The position numbers and the translations under genes are program-made. Positions 47,901 through 55,691 of a DNA stretch of 64,000 bases are shown here, piece after piece; position 1 is the first letter of the stretch; the number at the start of each line of letters is the position of its first letter. A model generated the notes under the pieces. It ran no database searches, was not told the DNA's origin, and saw only the letters and a program-made list of their open reading frames with translations. Origin of the DNA: Subtercola boreus (GTDB lineage Bacteria > Actinomycetota > Actinomycetes > Actinomycetales > Microbacteriaceae). The stretch covers positions 62,001-126,000 of the forward strand of contig NZ_NBXB01000042.1 of NCBI RefSeq assembly GCF_003399635.1, in the 5' to 3' direction.

Positions 47901-49520
47901 ACCGGTGGTGGTGAAGTAGTTCAGCACGTTGAACGAGGCGAGCGTCGCGTCGCCGCCCACGTTGGCCGGGGCCGCGGTGCGGGTGTTCGCGAACGTGGCG
48001 GGCTGAACGGTGGCAGCGTTCAGGGCGGTGAGCTGCTGGGTCGGCTGGAAGTTCCAGGTGCCGAACCGGTAGTCGAGCACGACGGGCTTGGTGAGCGTCG
48101 CCGCAGCGCCGATCCGCACCGGGTTCGTGGTCGACAGGTACGGCAGTGGTGTCGCCTTGTTGGCTGCGGTGTTGAAGTTCAGGCTCGAACCGTCGTCGAG
48201 CGTGACACTCCGCGCCGCGTTGGCCGCGACCAGTGCGGTGTACTCGGCACTGCCGGGTTCGGTGACCGCGGTGGGGGTGTCGAGCGGTTTCGTGCCCTGC
48301 GCGAGCACGATCGACGCGTAGAAGTTCGTGTCGTAGTTGTCGGTGACGGTGAAGTCGCCGGCAGGGGCGAGCAGCATGCCCTCGAGCGACTCGCGCTGCA
48401 GGGCATCCGTCGGCAGCTCGTTGGTGACGGGCACGGGCGGGGCGACCGCGTCGTTCAGCACCGTGAGCCCGCCTGCGTTGACGGTCAGCTCGGTGAGTCC
48501 CGAGAACTCGGAGACGACGCCAGTGACCTGCACGTGGCTGCCGATGGCGGCCTGGCCGACCGTCGCCGCGGAGAACACGTAGAGGCCGTCTGAGGCTTTC
48601 TGCGTGCTGAAGTCGCGGGTTCCGCCGGTGCCGGGGGTCTGGATGAAGTATCCGTTGAAGCCGCCCGTGGGGTAGCTCGCGGTGACGACACCGGTCGTGG
48701 TGACGGTCTGGCCGGCCAGCGGGGTCGCGTCGGTGGTGCCCTGGATCTGGGCGATCGTGACGGTGTCGCCGGGGGTCGGGGTGCCGGTGGTGGGCGGATC
48801 CGTCGGGGTCGGCGGATCGGTCGGTGTCGGCGGATCCGTCGGGGTCGGCGGATCCGTCGGGGTCGGCGTGCCCGCGTCTGAGGCCGCGTTCTGCGGAGTC
48901 GGAGCCCCGGCCGCGAAGTCGGACGCGTTGCTGTCGCTGTCTGCCCCGCTGCCGCTCCGGGCGAGCGAGGTGGTGACGGATGCCGCGGGAGCCGCCAGCG
49001 TCTCGAAGGTGTTCGACGTGCCGTAGCCGAGCAGGTCGACGACAGCGGCGTTGCCCGTGACCGATCCGGTGGGCGGTGCGGTCAGCGCGGTGGTCTGGTT
49101 CGCGAGGAAAAGGGTTCCGCCGCCTGCGGCGAATGAAGCGCCGAGCGTCTGGTCGGGGGCCGGGAGGGCAGCACCGTTCGCCGCGTTCGAGGAACCGCCG
49201 ATGAGGTAGTGGCCCTTCGCGGCGATGGTGCCGGTGAGCGGCAGCGTCGCGGTGGGGTTGGCGGTGCCCGTGGCCGACCGGTACTGCAGCGACATCGACG
49301 ACAACGAGATCGGGGCGTTCGTGGGGTTGTAGAGCTCGACGAACTTGTTGAGGTAGGTCGCTCCGACGCTGCCACCGTTGAGGTACGCCTCGTTGATGAC
49401 CACGCCCGTGCCGGCGGTGTTGGCGAGGGCGGGTGCGGCCGCGAGGGGTGCGACGGCCAGCCCGAGGGCGGTAAGGACGGCGATGCTGAGCTGGGATCGC
49501 CTGGCGGATCTGTGGCGCAT
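44973..49520 (-). CDS. Secreted ExeM/NucH-type endonuclease fused to 5'-nucleotidase
   Basis: The 1515-residue exported protein has these parts (residues approximate): signal peptide 1-34, lamin-tail domain 35-150 (VVINEAYLNGGS...NKFVELYNPTN), TPTDPP linker 200-240, OB-like region 240-350, endonuclease/exonuclease/phosphatase domain 520-850 (EEIENSARF, LDGDFNAYL, SSDHDPLVVG), calcineurin-type 5'-nucleotidase 865-1150 (LNINDFHGR, GNHEFDQG, GHTHK), 5'-nucleotidase C-domain 1170-1340 (NPGGLRSDL), an Ig-like domain and a hydrophobic end. It could degrade DNA and release nucleosides and phosphate outside the cell. ATG 49520 follows GAGGAG. There is no sorting motif. Confidence 0.88.
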   Translation of the reverse strand: MRHRSARRSQLSIAVLTALGLAVAPLAAAPALANTAGTGVVINEAYLNGGSVGATYLNKFVELYNPTNAPISLSSMSLQYRSATGTANPTATLPLTGTIAAKGHYLIGGSSNAANGAALPAPDQTLGASFAAGGGTLFLANQTTALTAPPTGSVTGNAAVVDLLGYGTSNTFETLAAPAASVTTSLARSGSGADSDSNASDFAAGAPTPQNAASDAGTPTPTDPPTPTDPPTPTDPPTPTDPPTTGTPTPGDTVTIAQIQGTTDATPLAGQTVTTTGVVTASYPTGGFNGYFIQTPGTGGTRDFSTQKASDGLYVFSAATVGQAAIGSHVQVTGVVSEFSGLTELTVNAGGLTVLNDAVAPPVPVTNELPTDALQRESLEGMLLAPAGDFTVTDNYDTNFYASIVLAQGTKPLDTPTAVTEPGSAEYTALVAANAARSVTLDDGSSLNFNTAANKATPLPYLSTTNPVRIGAAATLTKPVVLDYRFGTWNFQPTQQLTALNAATVQPATFANTRTAAPANVGGDATLASFNVLNYFTTTGDSIAGCTYYTDRAGNPNTVNSGCDARGAANADDLERQQAKIVSAINALDADVVSLEEIENSARFGKPRDTALSTLVAALNGAAGAGTWAFVPSPATLPATEDVIRTAFIYKPAVLETVGASSILDDPAFVNARQPLAQAFKLKGGADSTSFLAIVNHFKSKGSGSGVDADQGDGQGASNASRVNQAKALVAFADTLKASSKIDRVLLDGDFNAYLKEDPIDVLVAAGYVDLGSTTGKATYAFDGAVGSLDHLFANSAANTSVNSVDVWNINSVESIALEYSRNNYNATDFYQANPYRSSDHDPLVVGLNLAPKADVVDLNLLNINDFHGRIDANTVKFAGTVEQLKAEKGDGSSLLLSDGDNIGASLFASSSQQDKPTIDVLNALGLTASAVGNHEFDQGLSDLTGRVTDAANWDYLGANVYLKGTTTPALPEYKVVTVNGVRIAIIGAVTVETPTLVSPAGIASLDFGDPVAAVNRVVANLEATDAADVFVAEYHEGAGAGTPDGASLEQEVGMTDSAFSKIVTQTSADVDAIFTGHTHKQYSWDAPIPGQAGKTRPVLQTGSYGENIGQVVLSVDRNADDAVVKYTARNVPRTTVADTTLVATYPRVAEVKTIVDAAIASAATIGNKPVASITKDITTAFTANGTVRDDRASESTLGNLVADSLVSALAPANLGGAEIGVVNPGGLRSDLLYRSSSVGEGDGVVTYAEANAVLPFVNNLYTTTLTGAQFKTVLEQQWQTDAAGTVPSRPFLALGLSKNVTYTYDASRASGDRITSVTVNGAPLDARKAYRIGSFSFLVQGGDNFREFTKGANTRDSGLIDRDAWISYLAAKSPVSPAFDRRGVSLTGAPTAAVVAGSTVTLKLSKLDLTSLGSPVTTKVTTTLAGNTASGTVTAVSGGAATVTYTIPANASGASTIVITAKESGTTVRVPVTVTPKAVTPPPVDPFTAWLQAVAAALYAYYVALLKALFPWLA
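48793..48864 (-). repeat. 18-bp tandem repeat coding TPTDPP
   Basis: Four units of 18 bp (GGCGGATCCGTCGGGGTC on the + strand, one unit with two changes) encode the linker between the lamin-tail and nuclease parts. Copy number may vary between strains. Confidence 0.85.
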
Positions 49521-49768
49521 TCGGGTGGTCTCCTCGGTGTCGGATCTCGCGCAACCCTTCGGTGCGCCTCCGAGGAGCCTGCGTGATTCATGTGAACTCC
49601 GCATTACCGAACCGTGTACCGGCCGTTCGAAGTTCGGCGATGGGTCGCGCCCTGGCCAGCCAAAACGCTGGTCAGACCCCCATTCGGGGGGTCACGTCGA
49701 CCCGATAACGAATTGGTAACAAATGTGTCTCCTCTCAGAATCGCGTTGCCATGGAAGACACTGGTCAC

Positions 49769-50626
49769 ATGGCGATGGCTGACCAACTCACCGACCCCGT
49801 GACACACCATGGCGAGGGCGCCGTCTGGAGCGACCTGTGGGGCGGACTCAAGTGGGTCGACATGCTCGCCGGGGCCGTGCTGTCGCTTCATCCGGAGACC
49901 GGAGCAGTCAGCCGGATGCCCGTGGGCTCCCCCATCGCAGCGGCCGTGCGGCCCCGGCGGAACGGCGGCATGCTCGTCGTGACCGAACGCGAGTTCACGC
50001 TCTGGCGGGGCGACACGCAGGAGTTCGCAACCCCACCGCTCTGGCAGGACGACCTGCGGCGCTTCAACGAGGGCGGCTGCGATCCGCACGGACGGATGCT
50101 CTGCGGCACCCTCGCGTACGCCGGAGATCAGGGCAGCGGCGAGATGTTCCGCCTGAACGCCGACGGAAGCACCGAGCGCCTCTGGGGCGACGTGACGACG
50201 TCGAATGGGCTCGGTTTCACGGCCTCCGGGGATCGGATGTACTACATCGACTCGGAGACCCGGCGCGTCGATGTGTTCGATGTCGGCGAGGACTCCACCC
50301 TCTCCAACCGTCGCCCCTTCGTCGCGATCGAGGAGGGCCGGGGGTTCCCCGACGGGCTCTGGGTCGACGAACTCGACGGCGTCTGGGTCGCCCTCTACGG
50401 CGGCGGCGCCGTGCACCACTACGACAGCCGCGGCATCCTCGTCGACGTGATCGAACTGCCCGTCTCGAAGGTGACGTCGTGCTGTCTCGGCGGGCCCGAC
50501 CGCAGCACGCTGTTCATCACGACGTCACGGGAGCACCTCGCAGCAGACGAGGAGCCCGCCGCCGGCTCACTCTTCAAGGCGCAGACCGGTGTGCGCGGCG
50601 TGGAGGCGCGACCCTTCGCGGGCTGA
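49769..50626 (+). CDS. SMP-30/gluconolactonase/LRE family beta-propeller
   Basis: The protein has about 285 residues and shows the family's GEGAVWSDLWGGLKWVDM opening, RFNEGGCDPHGRMLCGTL, SNGLGFTASGDRMYYIDSE and FPDGLWVDELDGVWVALYGG blocks, which carry the metal ligands (Glu, Asn, Asp). It probably acts as a sugar lactonase. Candidate starts are ATG 49751, 49769 and 49775; GGAAG at 49753 favours 49769. It is divergent from the nuclease gene across about 250 bp that contain both promoters; no operator is clear there. Confidence 0.85.
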   Translation: MAMADQLTDPVTHHGEGAVWSDLWGGLKWVDMLAGAVLSLHPETGAVSRMPVGSPIAAAVRPRRNGGMLVVTEREFTLWRGDTQEFATPPLWQDDLRRFNEGGCDPHGRMLCGTLAYAGDQGSGEMFRLNADGSTERLWGDVTTSNGLGFTASGDRMYYIDSETRRVDVFDVGEDSTLSNRRPFVAIEEGRGFPDGLWVDELDGVWVALYGGGAVHHYDSRGILVDVIELPVSKVTSCCLGGPDRSTLFITTSREHLAADEEPAAGSLFKAQTGVRGVEARPFAG

Positions 50627-50643
50627 GCGCCCGGTGCCTGGCG

Positions 50644-51051
50644 TCAGCCCGCCTGCAGGTCGAACCGTTCGCCGGCCGGCACCGGCGCAGACAGGGTGAA
50701 CACCAGTAGCACGATCCCGCCGACGAGCGGGATCAGACCGACGAGAACCCACCAGCCCGAATGGTTCGTGTCGTGCAGGCGACGCATCGTCAGGGCGATC
50801 GTCGGAACGATGATCGAGAGGCTCCACACGGCCGAGACGAGTGCGATCACCACGTCGAACGGGCCCGGGTCGGTCATGGCTCCGTTCGCATCCAGTCGCC
50901 CGATTCCGCTGGCCTGGGTGATCGTCGAGAGCACCGAGCTCACAATGGCGGCGACAAGCACCCGCCACCAGTATTCGGCCCGGCCGGCTCGCTCGGAGAA
51001 CGTGGCCTACTTCGCGTAGAAGCGGCGCACCGCTTCGCCGAACGGAGGCAT
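50644..51051 (-). pseudogene. DUF805 membrane protein gene broken by an in-frame TAG
   Basis: From ATG 51051 the frame reads MPPFGEAVRRFYAK, then TAG (51009-51007, codon 15), then ATFSERAGRAEYWWRVLVAA and on to a normal DUF805 end at 50644. The family has FYxKYxxFxGRAxRxEYWW, so the stop replaces the expected tyrosine (TAC to TAG). The rest, with three or four helices and RRLHDTNHSGWW, is intact. Restart at GTG 50961 could give 105 residues. It is either a recent nonsense mutation or a sequencing error. Confidence 0.8.
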
Positions 51052-51082
51052 CGCGCCACGACCCTCACCCGCGCGTGCGGGG

Positions 51083-51465
51083 TCAGACGGCCGTGATCTT
51101 CAGCGGCACGGCAGGCCGGATCGGCGTGGAACCCGCCGCAGCTGTGATCCACTGGGGACGACCGTGACATCGGTGGTTCCGGAGCCGAAGACGAAATCGA
51201 AGGTGCCTGCCACCAGGGACCGCCTCCCCAACACCAACCCGAGGCGTCGCTCTCCGTCCACGTGGCCGCGACGGTCCAGTTCTGCGACAGTCCGCCGAAG
51301 TCGACGGTGAAACCCTTCGTGCCCGCGGTGAGCCCGGGTGGCGCAACGACGGTGATGATGCAACCGGCGCCAGCCCCCGAGACGGTCCAGCCGGTGGGCG
51401 GAATCACGACTCGTGCCGGCGAGAACGCAGAGTTCTCCACCAGAGTGAGCGTGAGATTTCTCAGT
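51083..51465 (-). pseudogene. Frameshifted remnant of a secreted beta-rich protein
   Basis: Three frames in order form one protein: NLTLTLVENSAFSPARVVIPPTG to ATWTESDASGW (about 51460-51225), then SLVAGTFDFVFGSGTTDVTVV (about 51235-51150), then GSTPIRPAVPLKITAV plus stop at 51083. Two frameshifts separate them and no start is evident. The beta-rich, Thr/Gly-rich text resembles bacterial surface or carbohydrate-binding modules, but the family is not recognised. A CCGCCA repeat lies just upstream. Confidence 0.55.
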
Positions 51466-51472
51466 CTCCTGA

Positions 51473-51496
51473 CCGCCACCGCCACCGCCACCGCCA
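51473..51496. repeat. Hexanucleotide (CCGCCA)4 repeat
   Basis: Four perfect units lie at the upstream edge of the frameshifted remnant. They may mark a slippage or recombination point. Confidence 0.75.
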
Positions 51497-51506
51497 CGCT
51501 TCTCTT

Positions 51507-51520
51507 GCGGACATGTCCGC
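51507..51520. other. 14-bp perfect palindrome GCGGACATGTCCGC
   Basis: A self-complementary 14-mer lies 10 bp before the 51530 palindromic element, among gene remnants. It may be an operator remnant; no regulated gene is evident. Confidence 0.4.
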
Positions 51521-51529
51521 TTGCGGCCA

Positions 51530-51592
51530 CAATTCAGGCAAAACGACCTGCGGCGTCGAGATGGCCGACGGACTGCCGCTCTGCCTGAATTG
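51530..51592. repeat. 59-bp palindromic element, 41-nt loop (copy 2)
   Basis: The arms CAATTCAGGCA (51530-51540) and TGCCTGAATTG (51582-51592) are perfect over 11 bp. The 9-bp core (51532-51590) and the 41-nt loop match copy 1 at 12375. It is inserted at the end of the decayed hydrolase. Confidence 0.72.
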
Positions 51593-51975
51593 GGCAGGGC
51601 GGCGGGCGTCGAGCGATCCGCGCAACGGCGGGTACCGGGCATCCGGGATCGACGCGGCGATCAGCGCGCTGTGGTCGACGCGGATGGCGTCGCGGTCGCC
51701 CGACACGATGACAGCGGGCGCGGTGACCGCCGCCCGACGCATCGAGAAAGGTGAGGGCATCCAGAACCATCTCGTCGTAGCCGTAGGGCCCCGGCCGGCC
51801 GGGCGTACGCCCGTGGCCGGGGCGCTCGTACATGTGCACCTCGAAGTCGGCGGCGAGCGCCAGCGCGAGCGGACGCAGCGGTTCGAGCGAGGCGAAGCCC
51901 CGTGCAGTAGGAGCAGCGGCTCGCCCGAACCGATCGTCTCGCCATACAGGGACGAAGAGCCCACCAGCGGTTCAG
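51593..51975 (-). pseudogene. Decayed alpha/beta hydrolase
   Basis: On the minus strand VGSSSLYGETIGSGEPLLLLHG is followed one base out of frame by FASLEPLRPLALALAADFEVHMYERPGHG, then YDEMVLDALTFLDA. The sequence then jumps to APAVIVSGDRDAIRVDHSALIAASIPDA in the first frame. The nucleophile-elbow (GxSxG) region is missing. It is thus a frameshifted gene with a central deletion of about 100 codons. Confidence 0.65.
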
Positions 51976-51976
51976 A

Positions 51977-52504
51977 GTGAAGCAGGGTCAGAGCTTCTTC
52001 GTGTCGCGGATGGTCGTCGCGCTGGCGAGCCTCGACCCCGGCTTCGGAATCTGGATGACGCTGGCCGCCCTCATCGTGATCGGCCTCGGTATGACGGCAC
52101 TGGTCTACGGCGCGGTCGCGCTGCTGGTCAAGATCGACGACATCGGCTTGCGACTCATGAAGAACCCGGCGAGGCGCGTGCGCCGCACCGGCGCTCGGAT
52201 CGTCGCGTCGATGCCCGCCGTCTTCCGCGTGATCAGCGTCGTCAGAACGGTCGCGATGCTCTGGGTGGGCGGTCATCTGGTGATCGCGAACCTGGCCGAG
52301 ACGTTCTGGCACGCGCCGTACGATCTCGTACACGTGGTCACCCATGCGATCGAAGCGGCCGGGCCCGTCGTCGTGTGGATCGCCGACACCGCGCTGTGGG
52401 CCATCTTCGGGCTGGTGCTCGGCGCGATCGTCGTCGCCATCATGGCGGGCGTGTCGCGCATCCTGAGGCGTGGCCGGAAGGTCAGCGCTCCGACGAGCGG
52501 ATGA
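51977..52504 (+). pseudogene. 5'-truncated DUF808 family membrane protein, copy 1
   Basis: The 175 codons match the C-terminal half of DUF808 (YedI-like) proteins: VGGHLVIANLAETFWHAPYDLVHVVTHAIEAAGP and AIFGLVLGAIVVAIM. The first 150 or so residues of the family are absent and replaced by antisense hydrolase remnant. A near copy of its last 80 codons lies at 54855. It may still be translated from ATG 51977, but is unlikely to work. Confidence 0.7.
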
Positions 52505-52564
52505 CCGCCCGACGGTCACGCGAACGACGCCCTTCTGAAACACCCGGGAAACCTGCCTGAGCGA

Positions 52565-52585
52565 AACTGACATCTACTGTCAGTT
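52565..52585. promoter_or_regulatory. 21-bp palindrome upstream of amidase gene
   Basis: AACTGACA-TCTAC-TGTCAGTT is a perfect 8-bp inverted repeat with a 5-bp centre. It ends 22 bp before the TTG start of the amidase, where an operator or leader hairpin would be expected. The cognate regulator is unknown. Confidence 0.55.
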
Positions 52586-52606
52586 CTCTCAGAGTTTGGA
52601 TCCGCG

Positions 52607-54508
52607 TTGCCCCCTCGAAGCTCCTCCCTGCGGTCGTTCTCCCGCGCCGCCGCCGTGACCGCCATCTGCGCCGGCTTTGTCGTCAGCTCCGCCGCCCTCG
52701 CACCGGCTGTGTTCGCCACTCCGACCGCCGCGTCACCTGTCACTGCAGCACCCGTCACTGCAGCACCTGACGTCGTCGACCTCAGCGTCACCGACATCCT
52801 CGCGCTGCTCGCGTCGGGCGAGACGACGTCTGTCGCGCTGACGCAGGAGTACCTCGACCGCATCGCGGCCTACGACACCCCCTACGGATCACAGCCCGGG
52901 CTGGCGGCGATCATCCGCGAGAACCCCGAAGCTCTGGCGACCGCGGCGACGCTCGACGCCGAACGCGCGGCCGGCCAGCTCCGCGGCCCGCTGCACGGTG
53001 TGCCCATCCTGGTGAAAGACAACTACGCGACGTTCGACATGCCGACGACCGCCGGCAGCGTCTCACTCCGCACCTACCAGACGAAGCTCGACTCGACCGC
53101 GGTCGCACGGCTGCGGGACGCCGGCGCGATCATCCTGGCGAAGACGAACATGTCCGAGTTCGCCTGGCACGGCACCTACACCCTCAGCTCTGAGCGTGGG
53201 CGCACAAACAACGCATACAACCAGGCCAACAGCGCCAGCGGCTCCAGCGGAGGAACGGGCGCGGCCGTCGCGGCGAGTTTCGGCCCCGCCGGTCTCGGCA
53301 CCGACACCTGCGGCTCGATCGTCGGCCCGAGCGCCCACGAGAGCCTCGTCGGCTACCGCCCCACGATGGGGCTCACCAGCGTCGCGGGCGTTCTGCCGCT
53401 GAGCGCGCCGCAGGACGTCTCCGGCCCGATGACCAAGACCGTGACGGATGCTGCCCTGCTGATGGAGGTGCTGGCCGGCTACGACCCGGCCGACCCTCGA
53501 ACCGTCATCGCCAACCAGCAGCAAACCGACCAGTACGTGGCCGGCCTCAGCGACACCGCCCTCGAAGGCAAGCGCATCGGCTACGTACAGTACGACTACA
53601 CCGCCGCCGAGCAGGCCCGCCCCGGTTTCGCCGAGCAGATCGCGCTCTTCGACCAGGCTGTCGCCGACCTGAAGGCCCAGGGCGCCGAGATCGTGCCCGT
53701 GCCCGACTTCAACCACGCCTTCGTCTCGGGCACTCTGAAGAGTGCCGGCTACACCGACATGCGCTCGAGCATCGCCTCGTTCTTCGCCACCACCGAAGCG
53801 ACCTGGCCCGAGGGCCTCGCCGCACTGGCGGAGCCGACGGACAAGCTCACCTTCGAAGACGTGATCGCCGACGGAAAGTCGTCGCTCACGCAGGGAGACA
53901 TCGACTTCTTCCTGGCCGGTGCTGACATACCGAACCCGACCTACGACCAGGCGATCGCCGATCAGGAGGCGGGCAAGAAGGCGATGGACGCCTATTTCGT
54001 CGACCACGACCTCGACGCGCTGGCCATGCCCACGAGCGCGGGATCCGCGACGCCGGACTGGTCGGGTACGACGTTCTGCGACGTCGGCGCGAACACGGGT
54101 GTGCCGTCGGTGTCTCTGCCGGCTGGCTTCACGTCGACCGGCGAATCCGCTGGTCTCGAGCTCGTCGCCCAGCGAAGTCATGACGCCGAGCTGCTGTCGA
54201 TGTCGTACGACTACGAGCAGGCCACCCTGCACCGCGTCGCACCTTCGACGACGCCTGAGCTGGTGCACGCCATCACGGTGACGCCGACTCCGACGCCCAC
54301 TCCCGAGCCAACTGCAACCGCGACCGCCGGTCCGACCGCGGCACCTTCACCGTCTGCGACGGCCGTCGCCGGCGGCTCGAACCCCGAGCTGGCCGCAACG
54401 GGAATGGATGGCGCCGCCGCGAGCGGCCTCGCCGGCCTCGAGCTGCTTCTCGGAGGCGCCCTGACGCTCGGCCTCACCCGTAGGAGGCGCCACCTCCGTT
54501 CGAACTGA
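52607..54508 (+). CDS. Secreted amidase-signature enzyme with LAxTG cell-wall sorting signal
   Basis: The 633-residue protein starts at TTG 52607 with a signal peptide (about 1-38). The amidase-signature triad is complete: K137 (VKDNY), cis-Ser S213 (SGSSGG) and nucleophile S237 (TDTCGSIVGPSAHESLVGY). A Thr/Pro/Ala linker leads to LAATG at 595-599, a hydrophobic helix and an RRRR tail, the signature for sortase E type anchoring. The substrate amide is unknown. It is the only intact gene in this decayed stretch and is flanked by two DUF808 tails. Confidence 0.85.
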   Translation: MPPRSSSLRSFSRAAAVTAICAGFVVSSAALAPAVFATPTAASPVTAAPVTAAPDVVDLSVTDILALLASGETTSVALTQEYLDRIAAYDTPYGSQPGLAAIIRENPEALATAATLDAERAAGQLRGPLHGVPILVKDNYATFDMPTTAGSVSLRTYQTKLDSTAVARLRDAGAIILAKTNMSEFAWHGTYTLSSERGRTNNAYNQANSASGSSGGTGAAVAASFGPAGLGTDTCGSIVGPSAHESLVGYRPTMGLTSVAGVLPLSAPQDVSGPMTKTVTDAALLMEVLAGYDPADPRTVIANQQQTDQYVAGLSDTALEGKRIGYVQYDYTAAEQARPGFAEQIALFDQAVADLKAQGAEIVPVPDFNHAFVSGTLKSAGYTDMRSSIASFFATTEATWPEGLAALAEPTDKLTFEDVIADGKSSLTQGDIDFFLAGADIPNPTYDQAIADQEAGKKAMDAYFVDHDLDALAMPTSAGSATPDWSGTTFCDVGANTGVPSVSLPAGFTSTGESAGLELVAQRSHDAELLSMSYDYEQATLHRVAPSTTPELVHAITVTPTPTPTPEPTATATAGPTAAPSPSATAVAGGSNPELAATGMDGAAASGLAGLELLLGGALTLGLTRRRRHLRSN

Positions 54509-54547
54509 CCCTCGAGCGCGCGCCAGACCCGGGCCTCGCGGTGGCGA

Positions 54548-54597
54548 GGGGACCCATATCGCGGTGGATGGGCGACCATGGAGCGATATGGGTCCCC
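54548..54597. repeat. 50-bp palindromic element with 15-bp arms
   Basis: GGGGACCCATATCGC (54548-54562) and its exact complement (54583-54597) surround a 20-nt loop, 39 bp after the amidase stop. It could terminate amidase transcription, but has no T-run and resembles the other palindromic elements in size. Confidence 0.7.
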
Positions 54598-54846
54598 CAC
54601 GTGCGACGCATCGAACGTGTTCGGCGTGGTCGTCAGTGCCACCGAGGCGTCGATCACGGCTCGCCACGCGGCATCCTCCTGCGGAGCGGAAGTGCCGTCC
54701 TCGAGCAGGCGCTGCACGTCATCCGGGCGCTTGGAGTGGTACGCCGCGAACCGCGAATGCGCCGAGGCGCAGAAGATGCAGCCGTTCGTGCGCGACGCGC
54801 TGGCCGCCGAGAGCTCCCGGAGCGCCCGCGGCGGCCGTCCTTCTCG
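54598..54846 (-). pseudogene. Fragment of carboxymuconolactone-decarboxylase/AhpD-like protein
   Basis: On the minus strand the frame reads LRELSAASASRTNGCIFCASAHSRFAAYHS, then DDVQRLLEDGTSAPQ and AAWRAVIDASVALTTTP. The CIFC pair plus SAHSRF is the CxxC active-site block of peroxidase-related AhpD-like proteins. Both ends are missing: one side meets the palindrome, the other the DUF808 tail. It is non-functional. Confidence 0.65.
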
Positions 54847-54854
54847 TTGTAGAC

Positions 54855-55104
54855 ATCGATGCCCGCCGTCTTTCAGGTGATCAGCGTCATCGGAACGGTC
54901 GCCATGCTCTGGGTGGGTGGCCACCTGGTGATCGCAAACCTGGCCGAGACGTTCTGGCACGCCCCGTACGACCTCGTGCACGTCGTCACCCATGCGATCG
55001 AAGCCGCTGGGCCCGTCGACGCGTGGTTCGCCGACACCGCCTTGTCGGCAGTCTTCGGGCTGGTGCTCGGGGCGATCATCGTCGTGATCGTGACGGGCGC
55101 ACCC
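54855..55104 (+). pseudogene. DUF808 C-terminal fragment, copy 2
   Basis: From ATG 54859 the frame reads MPAVFQVISVIGTVAMLWVGGHLVIANLAETFWHAPYDLVHVVTHAIEAAGP, nearly identical to residues 78 onward of the 51977 copy; the DNA is also closely similar. It then runs out of homology at about 55104 just before the GAP-family gene. It is a partial duplication in direct orientation. Confidence 0.75.
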
Positions 55105-55136
55105 TATGGTCGGATCACACATGAAGGTCGGCAACC

Positions 55137-55645
55137 GTGGACGTTCTGGCGACCATCGGCCTCCTGCTTCCCCTCGCCATAGCGGGGGCGTTCAGCTCTG
55201 TGCCGATCGCCCTGGTCACGGTTGTGCTGCTCTCGAGGAGAGCCCGGGCGAACGGCACCGCCCACGCCATCGGGTTCACCGCCGGCACCTCCCTGGTGAC
55301 TCTCGCCCTGGCTGCGGGGATCGGGCACCCGCTTCTGCCCGCCGAACGCGCCCACAACCCTGTGGTGGCGGTGATCGAGGTCGTGCTGGGTGCGATTCTG
55401 ATTGCACGCGGCATCCTGATGGCCGTCCGCCGTCCACCCGCCGGCTGCGAAGGCGAAGAGGGGACCAGGCCTCTTCGCGCGGCTCGGCCGGGCCCGTCAT
55501 TTTCACGGTCGTCGATCCGGCCCGCGCGACCGCCTGGCTCACCAGCGCACGCTCGCGCCTCGCCGCCCACAGCCGCGTTCTGAGCATCGCCGTCAGTGTG
55601 CTCGTCGGCGCCGTGATCGCCGGCAACGGCCTGACCCACTTCTGA
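55137..55645 (+). pseudogene. Decayed GAP/Sap family (LysE-like) membrane protein
   Basis: The GTG start gives DVLATIGLLLPLAIAGAFSSVPIALVTVVLL...GTAHAIGFTAGTSLVTL and a third helix, as in GAP-family proteins. The frame then breaks near 55440. The last part, ARATAWLTSARSRLAAHSRVLSIAVSVLVGAVIAGNGLTHF plus stop (55643-55645), is in another frame and matches the family C-terminus. About 70 residues between are missing. Confidence 0.65.
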
Positions 55646-55651
55646 GTTCAC

Positions 55652-55686
55652 CCCGACCCGAGGCCGCGCACTCCCAGCAGCAGGTG
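55652..55686. repeat. 35-bp direct repeat, left copy
   Basis: It matches the copy at 56268-56302 in 33 of 35 positions, with a perfect 25-bp core (55657-55681, GAGGCCGCGCACTCCCAG inside). It lies just before the MNT gene start. The repeats bound a 0.6-kb module. Confidence 0.85.
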
Positions 55687-55691
55687 ATAGC

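Noticed and set aside
49588-49640. Pho-box-like GTTCACA repeats upstream of the nuclease/nucleotidase
   Set aside because: Only one good heptamer is seen; the next candidates are not at 11-bp spacing. Phosphate control is plausible but not shown.
54855-55182. A complete small membrane protein gene from ATG 54859
   Set aside because: The frame is a DUF808 fragment that loses homology at about 55104 and runs into the next gene in the wrong phase.
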